A DNA stretch of 64,000 bases, taken from Sphingomonas sp. BK580. GTDB lineage: Bacteria > Pseudomonadota > Alphaproteobacteria > Sphingomonadales > Sphingomonadaceae. The stretch spans positions 434,001-498,000 of the forward strand of contig NZ_JACIAY010000002.1 in NCBI RefSeq assembly GCF_014194975.1, written 5' to 3'. The notes beneath the pieces were generated by a model that did not search any database, had not been told where the DNA came from, and was given only the letters and a program-made list of their open reading frames with translations. Shown here in pieces: positions 51,352 to 63,075 of the stretch. The translations under genes were made by a program, and so were the position numbers. Each line of letters opens with the position of its first letter. Position 1 is the first letter of the stretch.

Positions 51352-51672
51352 TTCGCTGCCGAATATGCCCCTGCCGAGCGCCCCGTCCGTCGCGGACGCC
51401 GCGCCCCCGTCGCCGTCCAGGCGCCGGTCGAGCAGAGCGGCATGGCGCGCACCCTGTGCAAGGTCATGGACCTGTCGCTGCACGGCTGCCGGCTGCTGAC
51501 CTTCTCTGCCATGGCCCGCGACGAGTCGATCTGGTTGACGATCCCCGGGCTCGGCGTGGTCGCCGCGATCGTGGTCTGGGCGGACGATCTGGTGGCGGGC
51601 TGCCAGTTCCTCTCGCCGCTGACCGACGAGACCTTCGAGGCGTTGGTGACTCGCTACGGGCTGCCGCACTGA
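51349..51672 (+). CDS. PilZ-domain protein
   Basis: A 107-residue single PilZ domain, a c-di-GMP receptor fold. The N-terminal RRGRR region and the DLSLHGC motif (about residues 41-47; family D/NxSxxG) would bind the nucleotide; the end VVWADDLVAGCQF matches the family. It could link c-di-GMP to motility or surface behaviour. Translation may be controlled by the hairpin over its start. Confidence 0.85.
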   Translation: MFAAEYAPAERPVRRGRRAPVAVQAPVEQSGMARTLCKVMDLSLHGCRLLTFSAMARDESIWLTIPGLGVVAAIVVWADDLVAGCQFLSPLTDETFEALVTRYGLPH

Positions 51673-51904
51673 GGTGCGGTGCGGGCCGCGAGTGAGCGGC
51701 CCGGCCTTCGCGTCAGTGCGCGACGGCTTTCTCTGGCGTGATCCTGAACTCGTCGCAGCGCCCACGGGACCGCGGGCGCCTCCCGCCGCTGGTCCAGCAG
51801 CGTCCCGGATGCTGAAGCGGGTCCAGGAAGACGCCGACGTCACTGCTTGCTCCTCCGCGGCGCGGGGAGCGGGCGCGGCATAAGGTGCGCTCGCGCCGAA
51901 GCGC

Positions 51905-52350
51905 TCACGCTTCCTCCACGATGACCACGCCGTCGCGCACGGTGACGATCCGCACCCGCGTGCCCGCTGGCAGGTCGGGACCGCTCGCGGGCCAGCTGCC
52001 ATCGCCCACCGCGACGCGACCGTGGCCATCGACGATCGCGCGCTCCAGCCGGGTCACCTCGCCGACCAGTCGCGCGCCCCGGTCGTTGAGCCGCTCGTCA
52101 CCGCCGCCCACGGGATAGTCGCGGTACCAACGCCGCCCGACCACGACCGCGACCCCGCTCCAGAGCGCGAAGCAGACGAGCTGCGCCGCGAGCGGCAGCG
52201 GCGCGAGCGCGTAGCTGATCGCCGCGGTCACCGCCGCCGCGAGCGCGAGGAAGACGAGGAACACGCCCGGCACCGCCAGCTCCGCGATGCCGAGCACCAG
52301 CGCCGCGGCGAGCCACGCCGCGCCGGGGTCGCCCGGCCAGTCCCAGCCCG

Positions 52351-52354
<4 letters not shown>
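51905..52354 (-). CDS. NfeD-like membrane protein
   Basis: A 149-residue NfeD-type protein: two or three membrane helices (about 12-75) and a C-terminal OB-fold soluble domain (about 90-149, ending [17 protein letters not shown]). NfeD proteins pair with SPFH/stomatin proteins and affect membrane microdomains. Its start overlaps the stop of the SPFH gene upstream (52351), confirming an operon. Confidence 0.9.
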
Positions 52355-54902
<2,548 letters not shown>

Positions 54903-56057
54903 GTGACTCCCGCGGCGCGCACCCAGGCGGCGATCGAGCTGCTCGACTCGATCGTCATCGCCGCGGAACAGGGCGGGGCCGCGGCGGACACGCTGATCGC
55001 GCGCTATTTCGCCGCGCGGCGCTACGCCGGATCGAAGGACCGCCGCGCGGTGCGTGAGCTGGTCTATGCCGCGATCCGCGCGCTCGGCGAGCGGCCGGCG
55101 AGCGGGCGAGCGGCGCTGGTCGCGCTCGCCCGCCAGGACGCGGCGCTCGCCGCCACCTTCGACGGCTCGGCGCACGGCCCTGCGCCGATCGGCGACGAGC
55201 CCGCGGCGGCGCCCGGGGTGCTGCCGCGCTGGCTCGCGGAGCGGTTGATGGCATCGGGGCTCGGCGACGACGAGCAGGCCGCGCTGGTGCAGCGCGCGCC
55301 ACTCGACGTTCGCGTCAATCGGCGGCGCGGAGAGGCGCCCGTGATCGACGGCGCCTCACCGATCGCCGGCCTCCCGGACGCGCTGCGGCTACCCGCGGGC
55401 ACGGACCTCGCGCCGCTCGCCGGGTTGGTCGAGCCGCAGGACGCCGGCAGCCAGGCGGTGACGCTCGCCGCCGGTGCCGCGCCGGGGATGACGGTGCTCG
55501 ACCTCTGCGCCGGAGCCGGAGGCAAGAGTCTCGCGCTCGCCGCCGCGATGGCGGACGAGGGGCGGATCATCGCCAGCGACGTCGACCGCGCTCGGCTCGC
55601 CCGGCTCGCGCCGCGTGCCGAACGCGCCGGGGTGACGATCATCGAGACTCGCCTGCTCGACGGGGGCCGCGAGGCCGCCGCGCTCGCCGACGTCAGCGCC
55701 GACGTCGTCTTCGTCGACGCGCCCTGCTCGGGCAGCGGCACGTGGCGGCGCAACCCCGAGGCGCGCTGGCGGCTCACCCCCGAGCGGCTCGAGCGCTACG
55801 CGACGATGCAGCGCCACGTGCTCGCCCTCGGGGCGTCGGCGGTGCGTCCCGGCGGCGCGCTGGTCTTCGTCACCTGCTCGCTGCTCGACGCCGAGGGCGC
55901 CGACCAGGTCGAGCGTTTCCTCGCCGACCATCGCGGGTGGGCCGCCGAGCCGCTCGCGCTGCCGTTCGGGCGCACGCGCGGTCCCGGCGTCCGTCTCACC
56001 CCAGCGCACGACGGCACCGACGGTTTTTTCGTCGCGCGGCTGCGGGCACCATGCTAG
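54903..56057 (+). CDS. rsmB: 16S rRNA cytosine methyltransferase, RsmB-type
   Basis: A 384-residue SAM-dependent RNA m5C methyltransferase. An N-terminal NusB-like domain (about 1-130) is followed by the Rossmann fold with VLDLCAGAGGKSLALA (about residues 199-214), the DAPCSGSGTWRRNPE motif IV (about 263-277) and the catalytic Cys in VTCSLL (about 308). The GTG start directly follows the guaB stop. Confidence 0.92.
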   Translation: MTPAARTQAAIELLDSIVIAAEQGGAAADTLIARYFAARRYAGSKDRRAVRELVYAAIRALGERPASGRAALVALARQDAALAATFDGSAHGPAPIGDEPAAAPGVLPRWLAERLMASGLGDDEQAALVQRAPLDVRVNRRRGEAPVIDGASPIAGLPDALRLPAGTDLAPLAGLVEPQDAGSQAVTLAAGAAPGMTVLDLCAGAGGKSLALAAAMADEGRIIASDVDRARLARLAPRAERAGVTIIETRLLDGGREAAALADVSADVVFVDAPCSGSGTWRRNPEARWRLTPERLERYATMQRHVLALGASAVRPGGALVFVTCSLLDAEGADQVERFLADHRGWAAEPLALPFGRTRGPGVRLTPAHDGTDGFFVARLRAPC

Positions 56058-56090
56058 GCGACGGCGATCGTGTCGAAGCTGGAGCCGTTC

Positions 56091-56612
56091 ATGCGTTTCA
56101 CCTCGGTCGCCACTGCGGCGGCGCTGGCGCTGGTGTCGATCTCGACCTCGCTGCACGGCCAGCGCCCGGACGACCAGATCGATCCGCGCAGCCTGGCGCT
56201 GCTCCAGCAGGGCAAGGCGGCGCGCGCCGCGGGCAACCTCGACGGCGCCACCGACCTGTTCGAGAGCGCCGTGACGGTCGATCCGCGCAACCGCCAGGCC
56301 TTCATCGCGCTCGCCCAGGTGGCCGAGGCGCGTCAGCTTCCGGGCAAGGCGATCCGGCTGTATCGCGAGGCGCTGCTGCTCGAGCCCAACGATATCGCCG
56401 CGCTGGCGGGGCAGGGCGAGGCGATGGTCGCGAAAGGCGCGGTGGAGCGCGCCAAGCAGAATCTCGCGCGCGTGCGCAGCTTGTGCCAGGGCCAGTGCAC
56501 GCAGGCGACCGAGCTCGCCGGCGTGATCGCGAAGGGCCCGCCGGTCACCACCGCGCAGGTCAGCGCGCCCAGCACCGTGCCGCCCGCGGCGCCGCCGTCC
56601 TCGCACGACTGA
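56091..56612 (+). CDS. Secreted TPR-repeat protein
   Basis: A 173-residue protein with a signal peptide ([23 protein letters not shown]) and two or three tetratricopeptide repeats ([20 protein letters not shown], and [15 protein letters not shown]); the tail is Pro- and Ser-rich. It is likely periplasmic and acts as a scaffold. ATG 56091 has GGAG at eight bases; GTG 56070 is an alternative. No direct link to the ccm genes is proved. Confidence 0.85.
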   Translation: MRFTSVATAAALALVSISTSLHGQRPDDQIDPRSLALLQQGKAARAAGNLDGATDLFESAVTVDPRNRQAFIALAQVAEARQLPGKAIRLYREALLLEPNDIAALAGQGEAMVAKGAVERAKQNLARVRSLCQGQCTQATELAGVIAKGPPVTTAQVSAPSTVPPAAPPSSHD

Positions 56613-56684
56613 CCCGCTCGCGTCGCCGGGTGAGAGTCGCTAAGCTGCTGCATCACCTGGCCTAATCACACGTCTGACCGCCTC

Positions 56685-57410
56685 TTGCCGACGCTTCACG
56701 CCCTCGCCAACCCCGCCCGCTTCCTGCGGATCGCGCGCCCGCTCACCCCCTGGCTGTGGTGGCTGGGGGTGGCGCTGGTCGCGTTCGGCAGCTGGGCCGG
56801 GCTGACCCAGACGCCGCCCGACTATCTCCAGGGCGAGACGGTGCGGATCCTCTACGTCCATGTGCCGGCGGCGTGGCTCGGCATGGGCGGGTGGAGCGCG
56901 ATCGCGATCGCCAGCGCGGCCTTCCTGGTGTGGCGCCACCCGCTCGCCGAGGTCGCCGCGCGCGCGGCCGCGGTACCGGGAGCGACCTTCGCCGCTTTGT
57001 GCCTCGTCACCGGCGCGATCTGGGGGCGCCCGACCTGGGGGACGTGGTGGCAGTGGGACGGGCGGCTGACCTCGATGCTGCTGCTGTTCTTCGTCTATCT
57101 CGGCTTCATCGCGCTCTCCAACGCCGACCGCGAGCGCGGCGGCGACGGGCGCGTGCCCGCGATCTACGGCATCGCCGGCACCGTGCTGCTGCCGATCATC
57201 CGCTACTCGGTGGTGTGGTGGAACACGCTGCACCAGGGGGCGAGCATCGGGCTGACCTCGTCGACGATCGACCGCTCGCTGCTGTGGCCGCTGCCGATCA
57301 TGCTGATCGGCTTCTCCTGCCTGTTCGGCGCGATCGTGCTGATGCGGATGCGCGCGATCCTCGCCGCCGCCAAGGCCGAGGCGCGGCTGCGGCGGAGGGC
57401 GCTGGCGTGA
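56685..57410 (+). CDS. ccmC: Heme exporter protein CcmC
   Basis: A 241-residue inner-membrane protein with six helices that loads heme onto CcmE. The tryptophan-rich signature WGTWWQWD (about residues 119-126) and the flanking His are diagnostic. The apparent TTG start lacks a strong binding site, so the exact start is unsure. It is followed by ccmD and ccmE, each overlapping its predecessor. Confidence 0.95.
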   Translation: MPTLHALANPARFLRIARPLTPWLWWLGVALVAFGSWAGLTQTPPDYLQGETVRILYVHVPAAWLGMGGWSAIAIASAAFLVWRHPLAEVAARAAAVPGATFAALCLVTGAIWGRPTWGTWWQWDGRLTSMLLLFFVYLGFIALSNADRERGGDGRVPAIYGIAGTVLLPIIRYSVVWWNTLHQGASIGLTSSTIDRSLLWPLPIMLIGFSCLFGAIVLMRMRAILAAAKAEARLRRRALA

Positions 57411-57511
57411 ACCCCTGGCCCTTCGTCACCGCGGCGTATGTGCTGGTCCTCGGCGCGGGCGCGATGGTCGGCTGGCTGAGCTACCGCGCGATGCGGAAGC
57501 ACGAGAAGTGA
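57407..57511 (+). CDS. ccmD: Heme exporter protein CcmD
   Basis: A 34-residue single-helix membrane peptide between ccmC and ccmE, GTG start overlapping the ccmC stop (GTGA). It reads MNPWPFVTAAYVLVLGAGAM and ends with the basic RAMRKHEK, typical of CcmD, which releases holo-CcmE from CcmC. It is too short for an ordinary ORF search, but context and form are clear. Confidence 0.9.
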   Translation: MNPWPFVTAAYVLVLGAGAMVGWLSYRAMRKHEK

Positions 57512-57945
57512 CGCCCAAGTCGCAGCGGATGACGCTGGTGGTGCTCGGCCTCGTCGCGCTCGCCGCGGCCGCGCTGCTGGCCCTGTCGGGGCTGCGCGGG
57601 CAGGCCGCTTTCTTCTACGCGCCGAGCGACGTGCGCGGCGCCCTGCCCGCGCCGGACCGCGCGGTGCGGCTCGGCGGCATGGTCGAGCGCGGCTCCATCC
57701 GACGCGCGGGCGACGGCGTGTCGATCGCCTTCACGGTGACCGACGGGCAGGCGACGACGCCGGTGCGCTTCAGCGGCATCGCGCCCGACCTGTTCCGCGA
57801 GGGCTCCGGCGTGGTCGCCGAGGGGCATTTCAACCCCGACGGCTCGTTCAGCGCGACCAACCTGCTCGCCAAGCACGACGAGAGATACATGCCGCCGCAG
57901 ATGGCGGGGAAGATGCACGAGACCCGCACGCTGGAGAAGCAGTGA
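57508..57945 (+). CDS. ccmE: Cytochrome c maturation protein CcmE
   Basis: A 145-residue periplasmic heme chaperone with an N-terminal membrane anchor (about residues 8-27) and an OB-fold domain. The heme-binding His lies in LAKHDERY (about residues 124-131). The GTG start overlaps ccmD. It would normally be followed by ccmF, but the next gene is a TPR protein. Confidence 0.97.
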   Translation: MTPKSQRMTLVVLGLVALAAAALLALSGLRGQAAFFYAPSDVRGALPAPDRAVRLGGMVERGSIRRAGDGVSIAFTVTDGQATTPVRFSGIAPDLFREGSGVVAEGHFNPDGSFSATNLLAKHDERYMPPQMAGKMHETRTLEKQ

Positions 57946-58586
57946 TGGGCTTCGTCGCGCTGCTGCTGCTCGGCGCCGGCGCTTTCGGTGCCTTGGCGCT
58001 GCTGCGCGCGGAGCGGGCGCTGTGGACGCTGCTCGCCGCGGCCCTGTGCCTGGGCGGCGCCGGCTATGCCTGGCAGGGCTCGCCGCTGCTCGGCGCGCGG
58101 CCGGCGTCGCCGCGCACCGAGACCGCGCCGATCGACCCCGACGAGATCGCGCTGCGCGACAGCCTGCTCGGCCGCTACACCGCCGACACCGCCTATCTCG
58201 TCGCCGCCGACGCCATGACCCGCAGCGGCAACAGTCGCGCCGCCGCGCGGGTGGTGGTGGGGGGCCTCTCGAAGCTTCCGAAGAGCTTCATCCTGTGGAC
58301 CTGGGCGGGCGTGACGCTCGCGGCCGACGCGGGCGATCGACTCTCGCCGCCGGCGCTGCTCGCCTTCCGCCAGGCGGCGCGGCTCGCGCCCGAGCATCCG
58401 GCGCCGCCTTATTACCTCGGCATGGCGTATTTGAAGGCGGGCCAACTCGCCCAGGCGCGCGCACTGTGGCTGCGCGCGGTGGCGCTCTCCACGCCGGGCA
58501 CCGACTATCGCCGCGAGCTGGTGCGGCGCGTGCTGGTGCTCGACCAGTTCATCGCGGCGGGCGTCGCCCCCTCGAACGGGGGGTGA
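57945..58586 (+). CDS. CcmI/CycH-like TPR protein
   Basis: A 213-residue protein with two N-terminal membrane helices (about 2-20 and 25-43) and a soluble helical domain with TPR-like hairpins (AEHPAPPYYLGMAYLKAGQLAQARALWL, read in parts, about residues 150-180). It resembles the C-terminal part of CcmI/CycH, which holds apocytochrome for heme ligation. The ATG overlaps the ccmE stop. ccmF, ccmG and ccmH, which usually lie between ccmE and this gene, are absent. Confidence 0.8.
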   Translation: MGFVALLLLGAGAFGALALLRAERALWTLLAAALCLGGAGYAWQGSPLLGARPASPRTETAPIDPDEIALRDSLLGRYTADTAYLVAADAMTRSGNSRAAARVVVGGLSKLPKSFILWTWAGVTLAADAGDRLSPPALLAFRQAARLAPEHPAPPYYLGMAYLKAGQLAQARALWLRAVALSTPGTDYRRELVRRVLVLDQFIAAGVAPSNGG

Positions 58587-58602
58587 CGCCCGCGCGATCG
58601 GC

Positions 58603-58824
58603 TCAGTCGGCCTTGCCGCGCCCGGTCTGCTCCTGCAGCGAGTCGATCTTCTTCGACGCGTCGGCCTTGGTCAGCGTGTCGTCGAACGACTCGCCAGCCT
58701 CCTCGCTGAGCGTCTTGAGATAGCTCGCCTGCGCGCCGGTCATCGGCTCGTCGCCGGTGGTCCAGTCGTCGGGATCCTTCTCCGCGTTCGAGAAGGGGTG
58801 GGTCTTGGGGTTGTCGTCGCTCAT
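58603..58824 (-). CDS. DUF3072 family protein, SOS-controlled
   Basis: A 73-residue hydrophilic protein of the DUF3072 type: MTGAQASYLKTLSEEAGESF and KADASKKIDSLQEQTGRG are the conserved parts. Its function is unknown. ATG 58824 has AAGGAG upstream, and a LexA box at 58857-58871 followed by a TATAAA -10-like element lies directly before it. The protein is likely made after DNA damage. Confidence 0.85.
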   Translation of the reverse strand: MSDDNPKTHPFSNAEKDPDDWTTGDEPMTGAQASYLKTLSEEAGESFDDTLTKADASKKIDSLQEQTGRGKAD

Positions 58825-58856
58825 CACCATCTCCTTACCGTGTTTATAACCCCGCT

Positions 58857-58871
58857 GTTCCATCTCTGTTC
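58857..58871 (-). promoter_or_regulatory. LexA (SOS) box of the DUF3072 gene
   Basis: GTTC (58857-58860), seven bases, GTTC (58868-58871). Read on the minus strand it is GAAC-N7-GAAC, followed by TATAAA at about 58843-58848 as a possible -10 box. The box thus lies where LexA would block the promoter. The seven-base core CATCTCT resembles that of the box at 39377 (CATCTAT). Confidence 0.75.
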
Positions 58872-58958
58872 CGCGTTGCCGGCCCCCGACGCGCGTGCTA
58901 GGCGCGCCAGCACGATGGGTAGACACGCGGGCGACGCCTTGAGCACGGTCGGCAACGC

Positions 58959-60881
58959 ATGAGCGTGAACACCGACGACCCGGCGGTCCGGGCGCAGGCC
59001 CAGTCGGGTCACCATCACGGCAGCGGCGACGGGCTCGCGCGGCTCGCGCTCGGCGCCATCGGCGTGGTGTACGGCGACATCGGCACGAGCCCGCTCTACG
59101 CGATGAAAGAGGTGTTCGTCGGGCATCACCCGCTCGCGGTCGACCCGCTCCATATCTTCGGCGTGATCAGCCTCGTCTTCTGGTCGCTGATGCTGATCGT
59201 GACCCTCAAATACGTGCTGATCATCCTGCGCGCCGACAACAACGGCGAGGGGGGCAGCCTCGCGCTCCTGGCGCTGATCCAGCGCCGCTCGGGCGCGGGC
59301 AAACGCTGGGGTCCGAGCCTCGTCATCCTCGGCGTGCTCGCCACCGCGTTGTTCTTCGGCGACTGTATGATCACGCCCGCGATCTCCGTGCTGTCCGCGG
59401 TCGAGGGGCTGGCGACGGTCGAGCAGGGCTTCGACTCGTTCGTGCTGCCGATCGCGGTGACGATCCTGATCGCGCTCTTCTATCTCCAGTCGATCGGGAC
59501 GGAGAAGGTGGGTCGGCTGTTCGGGCCGATCATGCTGGTCTATTTCATCGTGCTCGCGGTCATGGGCGGGATCCATATCGTCGAGCGGCCCGACATCTTC
59601 TACGCGCTCAACCCGATGTACGCGGTCCGCTTCGCCGCCAACGACGGGACGCTCGCCTTTCTCGCGCTCGGCTCGGTGGTGCTGGCGGTCACCGGCGCGG
59701 AGGCGCTCTACGCCGACATGGGGCATTTCGGGCGCAAGCCGATCTCCTACGCCTGGCTCGGCTTCGTGCTGCCCGCGCTGATGATCAACTATCTCGGCCA
59801 GGGCGCGCTGCTGCTGGAGAACCCGGCCGCGGCGGAGAATCCCTTCTTCCTGATGGCGCCGGAGAGTTGGCGGCTGTGGCTGGTGATCCTCGCCACGATG
59901 GCGACGGTGATCGCGAGCCAGGCGGTGATCACCGGCGCCTATTCGGTGGTGCAGCAGGCGGTGCAGCTCGGGCTGATGCCGCGCATCCGCATCACGCATA
60001 CGAGCGCCTCGGAGGCAGGCCAGATCTACATCCCGGCGGTCAACTGGGCGCTGATGATCATGGTGCTCCTGCTGGTGTTCGGGTTCGGCGAGTCGTCCAA
60101 CCTCGCCGCCGCCTACGGCATCGCGGTGACGGGGACGATGTTCATCTCGACCTGCATGGTCGGGGTGCTGATCCGCCGCGTGTGGCACTGGCCGATCTGG
60201 GCGACCGCGCTGTTCGAGATCACCTTCCTGTCGATCGACGGACTCTATTTCGCGTCGAACCTGACCAAGGTGCCCGACGGCGGCTGGTTCCCGCTGCTGG
60301 TCGCGGTGATCGTCTTCGTGCTGCTCACCACCTGGTCGCAGGGCCGCAAGCTGATGCTCGAGCGGATGCGCGAGGCGGCGATGCCGATCAAGATCTTCAT
60401 CGATTCGGCCGCGACCTCCGCGACGCGCGTGCCGGGCACCGCGGTGTTCATGACTTCCACCCCCGAGGGCGTGCCGCACGCGCTGCTCCACAATCTCAAG
60501 CACAATCGCGTGCTGCACGAGCGCGTGATCCTGCTGACCGTGCGAGTCACCGACATGCCCTACTTCCCGGAGGAGGATCGCTTCCTCCACGAGGATCTCG
60601 GGCAGGGCTTCCACCGGGTGGTGCTGCGCTACGGCTTCATGGAGGAGCCCGACGTGCCGGCGCACCTGCGCGCCTATGACGGCTGCGGGGCCGAGTTCCG
60701 CATGATGGACACCAGCTTCTTCCTCAGCCGCCAGACGTTGCTCGCCTCGGACCGGCCGGGGATGGCGATCTGGCGCGAGAAGCTGTTCAGCTGGATGCTG
60801 CGCAACGCCGAGAGCGCGATGGAGTTCTTCCGCCTGCCGACCAACCGCGTGGTCGAGCTCGGCAGTCAGATCGAGATTTGA
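58959..60881 (+). CDS. kup: Potassium uptake protein Kup
   Basis: A 640-residue KUP/HAK/KT potassium symporter. The first conserved segment, [19 protein letters not shown] (about residues 36-54), is diagnostic; about twelve membrane helices follow, then a cytoplasmic C-terminal domain of roughly 180 residues. The N-terminal 20 residues contain a His-rich stretch. It overlaps the 2'-5' RNA ligase-like gene by four bases. Confidence 0.97.
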   Translation: MSVNTDDPAVRAQAQSGHHHGSGDGLARLALGAIGVVYGDIGTSPLYAMKEVFVGHHPLAVDPLHIFGVISLVFWSLMLIVTLKYVLIILRADNNGEGGSLALLALIQRRSGAGKRWGPSLVILGVLATALFFGDCMITPAISVLSAVEGLATVEQGFDSFVLPIAVTILIALFYLQSIGTEKVGRLFGPIMLVYFIVLAVMGGIHIVERPDIFYALNPMYAVRFAANDGTLAFLALGSVVLAVTGAEALYADMGHFGRKPISYAWLGFVLPALMINYLGQGALLLENPAAAENPFFLMAPESWRLWLVILATMATVIASQAVITGAYSVVQQAVQLGLMPRIRITHTSASEAGQIYIPAVNWALMIMVLLLVFGFGESSNLAAAYGIAVTGTMFISTCMVGVLIRRVWHWPIWATALFEITFLSIDGLYFASNLTKVPDGGWFPLLVAVIVFVLLTTWSQGRKLMLERMREAAMPIKIFIDSAATSATRVPGTAVFMTSTPEGVPHALLHNLKHNRVLHERVILLTVRVTDMPYFPEEDRFLHEDLGQGFHRVVLRYGFMEEPDVPAHLRAYDGCGAEFRMMDTSFFLSRQTLLASDRPGMAIWREKLFSWMLRNAESAMEFFRLPTNRVVELGSQIEI

Positions 60882-61405
60882 GCGCGCACGCCGCCCCGCT
60901 TCCGGCACCGATCATCGTCACCGCTCTGTTCGGCGCGGCGGACCAGGACTTCCTCGACTCGCAGCGGCGTGCCTTCTTCCCGCCCGAGCGCAACCAGCTC
61001 GCCGCGCACCTGACCATGTTCCACCATCTGCCGCCAAGCGGCGCGGCCGAGCTGCGCCAGCGGCTGGTGACGGAGACCCGCGGCGTGCCGCCGCCGCGCG
61101 CGCGGCTGGCGGGTGTGATATCGCTCGGACGCGGCGTCGCCTATCGCGTCGAGAGCGCCGAGCTGGAGGCGATCCGCGCGCGCCTTGCCGAGTCGTTCCG
61201 CGGGCTCCTGACACCACAGGACCAGTCCGGTTGGCGCGCGCACGTGACGGTGCAGAACAAGGTCGAGCCGAGCGAGGCGCGCGCGCTGCTCGAGCGGCTC
61301 AAGGCGGCGTTCGTCGCGCGGCCGGTGACGATCGCCGGGCTTGCGGCTCACTGGTACCGGGGTGGTCCGTGGGAGCCGCTGTCGCGCCACCTGTTCGACG
61401 GCTGA
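60878..61405 (+). CDS. 2'-5' RNA ligase family protein
   Basis: A 175-residue two-histidine phosphoesterase (2H) protein. The two motifs HLTM (about residues 44-47) and HVTV (about 121-124) are separated by about 75 residues, as in the LigT/ThpR family, which hydrolyses or ligates 2'-5' bonds or cyclic phosphates. The TTG start overlaps the kup stop (TTGA). The substrate is unknown. Confidence 0.85.
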   Translation: MSAHAAPLPAPIIVTALFGAADQDFLDSQRRAFFPPERNQLAAHLTMFHHLPPSGAAELRQRLVTETRGVPPPRARLAGVISLGRGVAYRVESAELEAIRARLAESFRGLLTPQDQSGWRAHVTVQNKVEPSEARALLERLKAAFVARPVTIAGLAAHWYRGGPWEPLSRHLFDG

Positions 61406-61514
61406 GCGCGGATCGATGCCAGAGAAGCCGTCGCATCACGTCACGACGTCTCACGACCCGCCGCAGACCGTGACGACTGCCGACGGGAGGAACCGACGTC
61501 ATGGACGATCGTGT

Positions 61515-61591
61515 TGGTAGCGGAGGAGGGACTTGAACCCCCGACACGCGGATTATGATTCCGCTGCTCTAACCAGCTGAGCTACTCCGCC
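61515..61591 (-). tRNA. tRNA-Met (anticodon CAT)
   Basis: On the minus strand, 77 bases fold into a standard tRNA with acceptor GGCGGAG opposite CTCCGCT (first pair G-U), a D arm, anticodon stem GCGGA/TCCGC with loop ATCATAA (anticodon CAT), a variable loop, a T arm with GGTTCAAGTCC and an encoded CCA. It is of the elongator type and not the initiator; an Ile2 identity is also possible. Confidence 0.93.
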
Positions 61592-61643
61592 CCACGGGCA
61601 TTCGCCGAAGCGAGGGCGCCTCTTAGCAGGGCGCGCGGTGCCG

Positions 61644-62981
61644 TCAAGCGGCAACCGGCACGCCGTACAGATCATGCTCGTCGGCATCCTCGATCGCCAC
61701 CCGCACGATGTCGCCGGGGACGAGATGACCGGCGTCGCGCAGCTGTACCTCGCCGTCGATCTCGGGCGCGTCCGCCTGCGAGCGCGCGGTCGCGCCGCCG
61801 CTCGCCGCGTCGACCGCGTCGACGATCACCTCGAGCGTGCGCCCGACCTTGGCGGCGAGCTTGGCGGTCGAGATCGCCGCGGTCTTCTCCATGAGGCGGG
61901 CGTAGCGCTCCTCCTTGACCGCCTCGGTCACCGGGTCGGGCAGGTCGTTCGCCGAGGCGCCCGCGACCGGCTCGAAGCGGAAAGCACCGACGCGATCGAG
62001 CTGCGCCTCGTCGAGCCAGTCGAGCAGATACTGGAAGTCGGCCTCGGTCTCGCCCGGGAAGCCGACCACGAAGGTCGAGCGGATCGCGATATCGGGGCAG
62101 ATCTCGCGCCAGGCGCGGATACGGCCGAGCACCTTGGCGTCGTTGGCCGGCCGCTTCATGCGGCGCAGCACCGCGGGCGCGGCATGCTGGAAGGGGATGT
62201 CGAGATAGGGGAGCACCAGCCCCTCCGCCATCAGCGGTATGACCTGATCGACGTGCGGGTAGGGGTAGACGTAGTGGAGCCGGACCCAGGGCGCGATCTG
62301 GCCGAGCTCGCGCGCGAGGTCGGTCATGTGTGGGCGCACCTCGCGGTCCTTCCAGCGCCGCGGCTGGTCGCGGATGTCGATCCCGTAGGCGGAGGTGTCC
62401 TGACTGATCACGAGCAGCTCGCGCGTCCCCGCCGCGACCAGCTTCTCCGCCTCGCGCAGGATCGCGTCGGGGCGGCGGCTGACGAGGTCGCCGCGCAGCG
62501 ACGGGATGATGCAGAAGGAGCAGCGGTGATTGCAGCCCTCCGAGATCTTCAGGTAGCTGTAGTGGCGCGGGGTCAGCTTGAGCCCGGCGTCGGGGATCAG
62601 GTCGACATAGGGGCTGATCGCGACCGGCGCGGCTTCATGGACCGCCTCGACCACCTGCTCATATTCATGCGCGCCGGTGATCGCGAGCACGTCGGGGAAG
62701 CGCCGGCGGATCGCCTCCGCTTCCTTGCCCATGCAACCGGTGACGATCACGCGGCCGTTCTCGGCGATCGCCTCGCCGATCGCCTCGAGGCTCTCTTCCT
62801 TCGCCGAGTCGAGGAAGCCGCAGGTGTTGACGAGCACGACGTCGGCGCCGGCATAGTCGGGCGACATCTGGTAGCCGTCGGCGCGCAGTTGCGTCAGGAT
62901 CCGCTCGGAATCGACCAGATTCTTCGGACAGCCGAGCGAGACCATGCCGACGCGCGGCGGGGAGGGGAGTAAAGTTGCCAT
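61644..62981 (-). CDS. rimO: Ribosomal protein S12 methylthiotransferase RimO
   Basis: A 445-residue radical-SAM enzyme that adds a methylthio group to an Asp of ribosomal protein S12. The UPF0004 domain (about 10-120) holds the first cluster Cys; the radical-SAM motif CNHRCSFC is at about residues 148-155, and a C-terminal TRAM domain (about 375-445) binds the substrate. [21 protein letters not shown] at 62981 is the standard start. Confidence 0.96.
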   Translation of the reverse strand: MATLLPSPPRVGMVSLGCPKNLVDSERILTQLRADGYQMSPDYAGADVVLVNTCGFLDSAKEESLEAIGEAIAENGRVIVTGCMGKEAEAIRRRFPDVLAITGAHEYEQVVEAVHEAAPVAISPYVDLIPDAGLKLTPRHYSYLKISEGCNHRCSFCIIPSLRGDLVSRRPDAILREAEKLVAAGTRELLVISQDTSAYGIDIRDQPRRWKDREVRPHMTDLARELGQIAPWVRLHYVYPYPHVDQVIPLMAEGLVLPYLDIPFQHAAPAVLRRMKRPANDAKVLGRIRAWREICPDIAIRSTFVVGFPGETEADFQYLLDWLDEAQLDRVGAFRFEPVAGASANDLPDPVTEAVKEERYARLMEKTAAISTAKLAAKVGRTLEVIVDAVDAASGGATARSQADAPEIDGEVQLRDAGHLVPGDIVRVAIEDADEHDLYGVPVAA

Positions 62982-63075
62982 GAGACGCCGCGCACATAAT
63001 GCGCGACGGCCCGATTTGCCAGCACCGCTGACGTAGCGATAGGAACGCGAAGTGAACGGGCGGGAGACAGACAGG

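Noticed and set aside
58824..60908. A 694-codon minus-strand frame opposite kup
   Set aside because: Shadow frame of the kup gene, with a composition (His, Arg, Asp, Glu runs) typical of antisense high-GC DNA.
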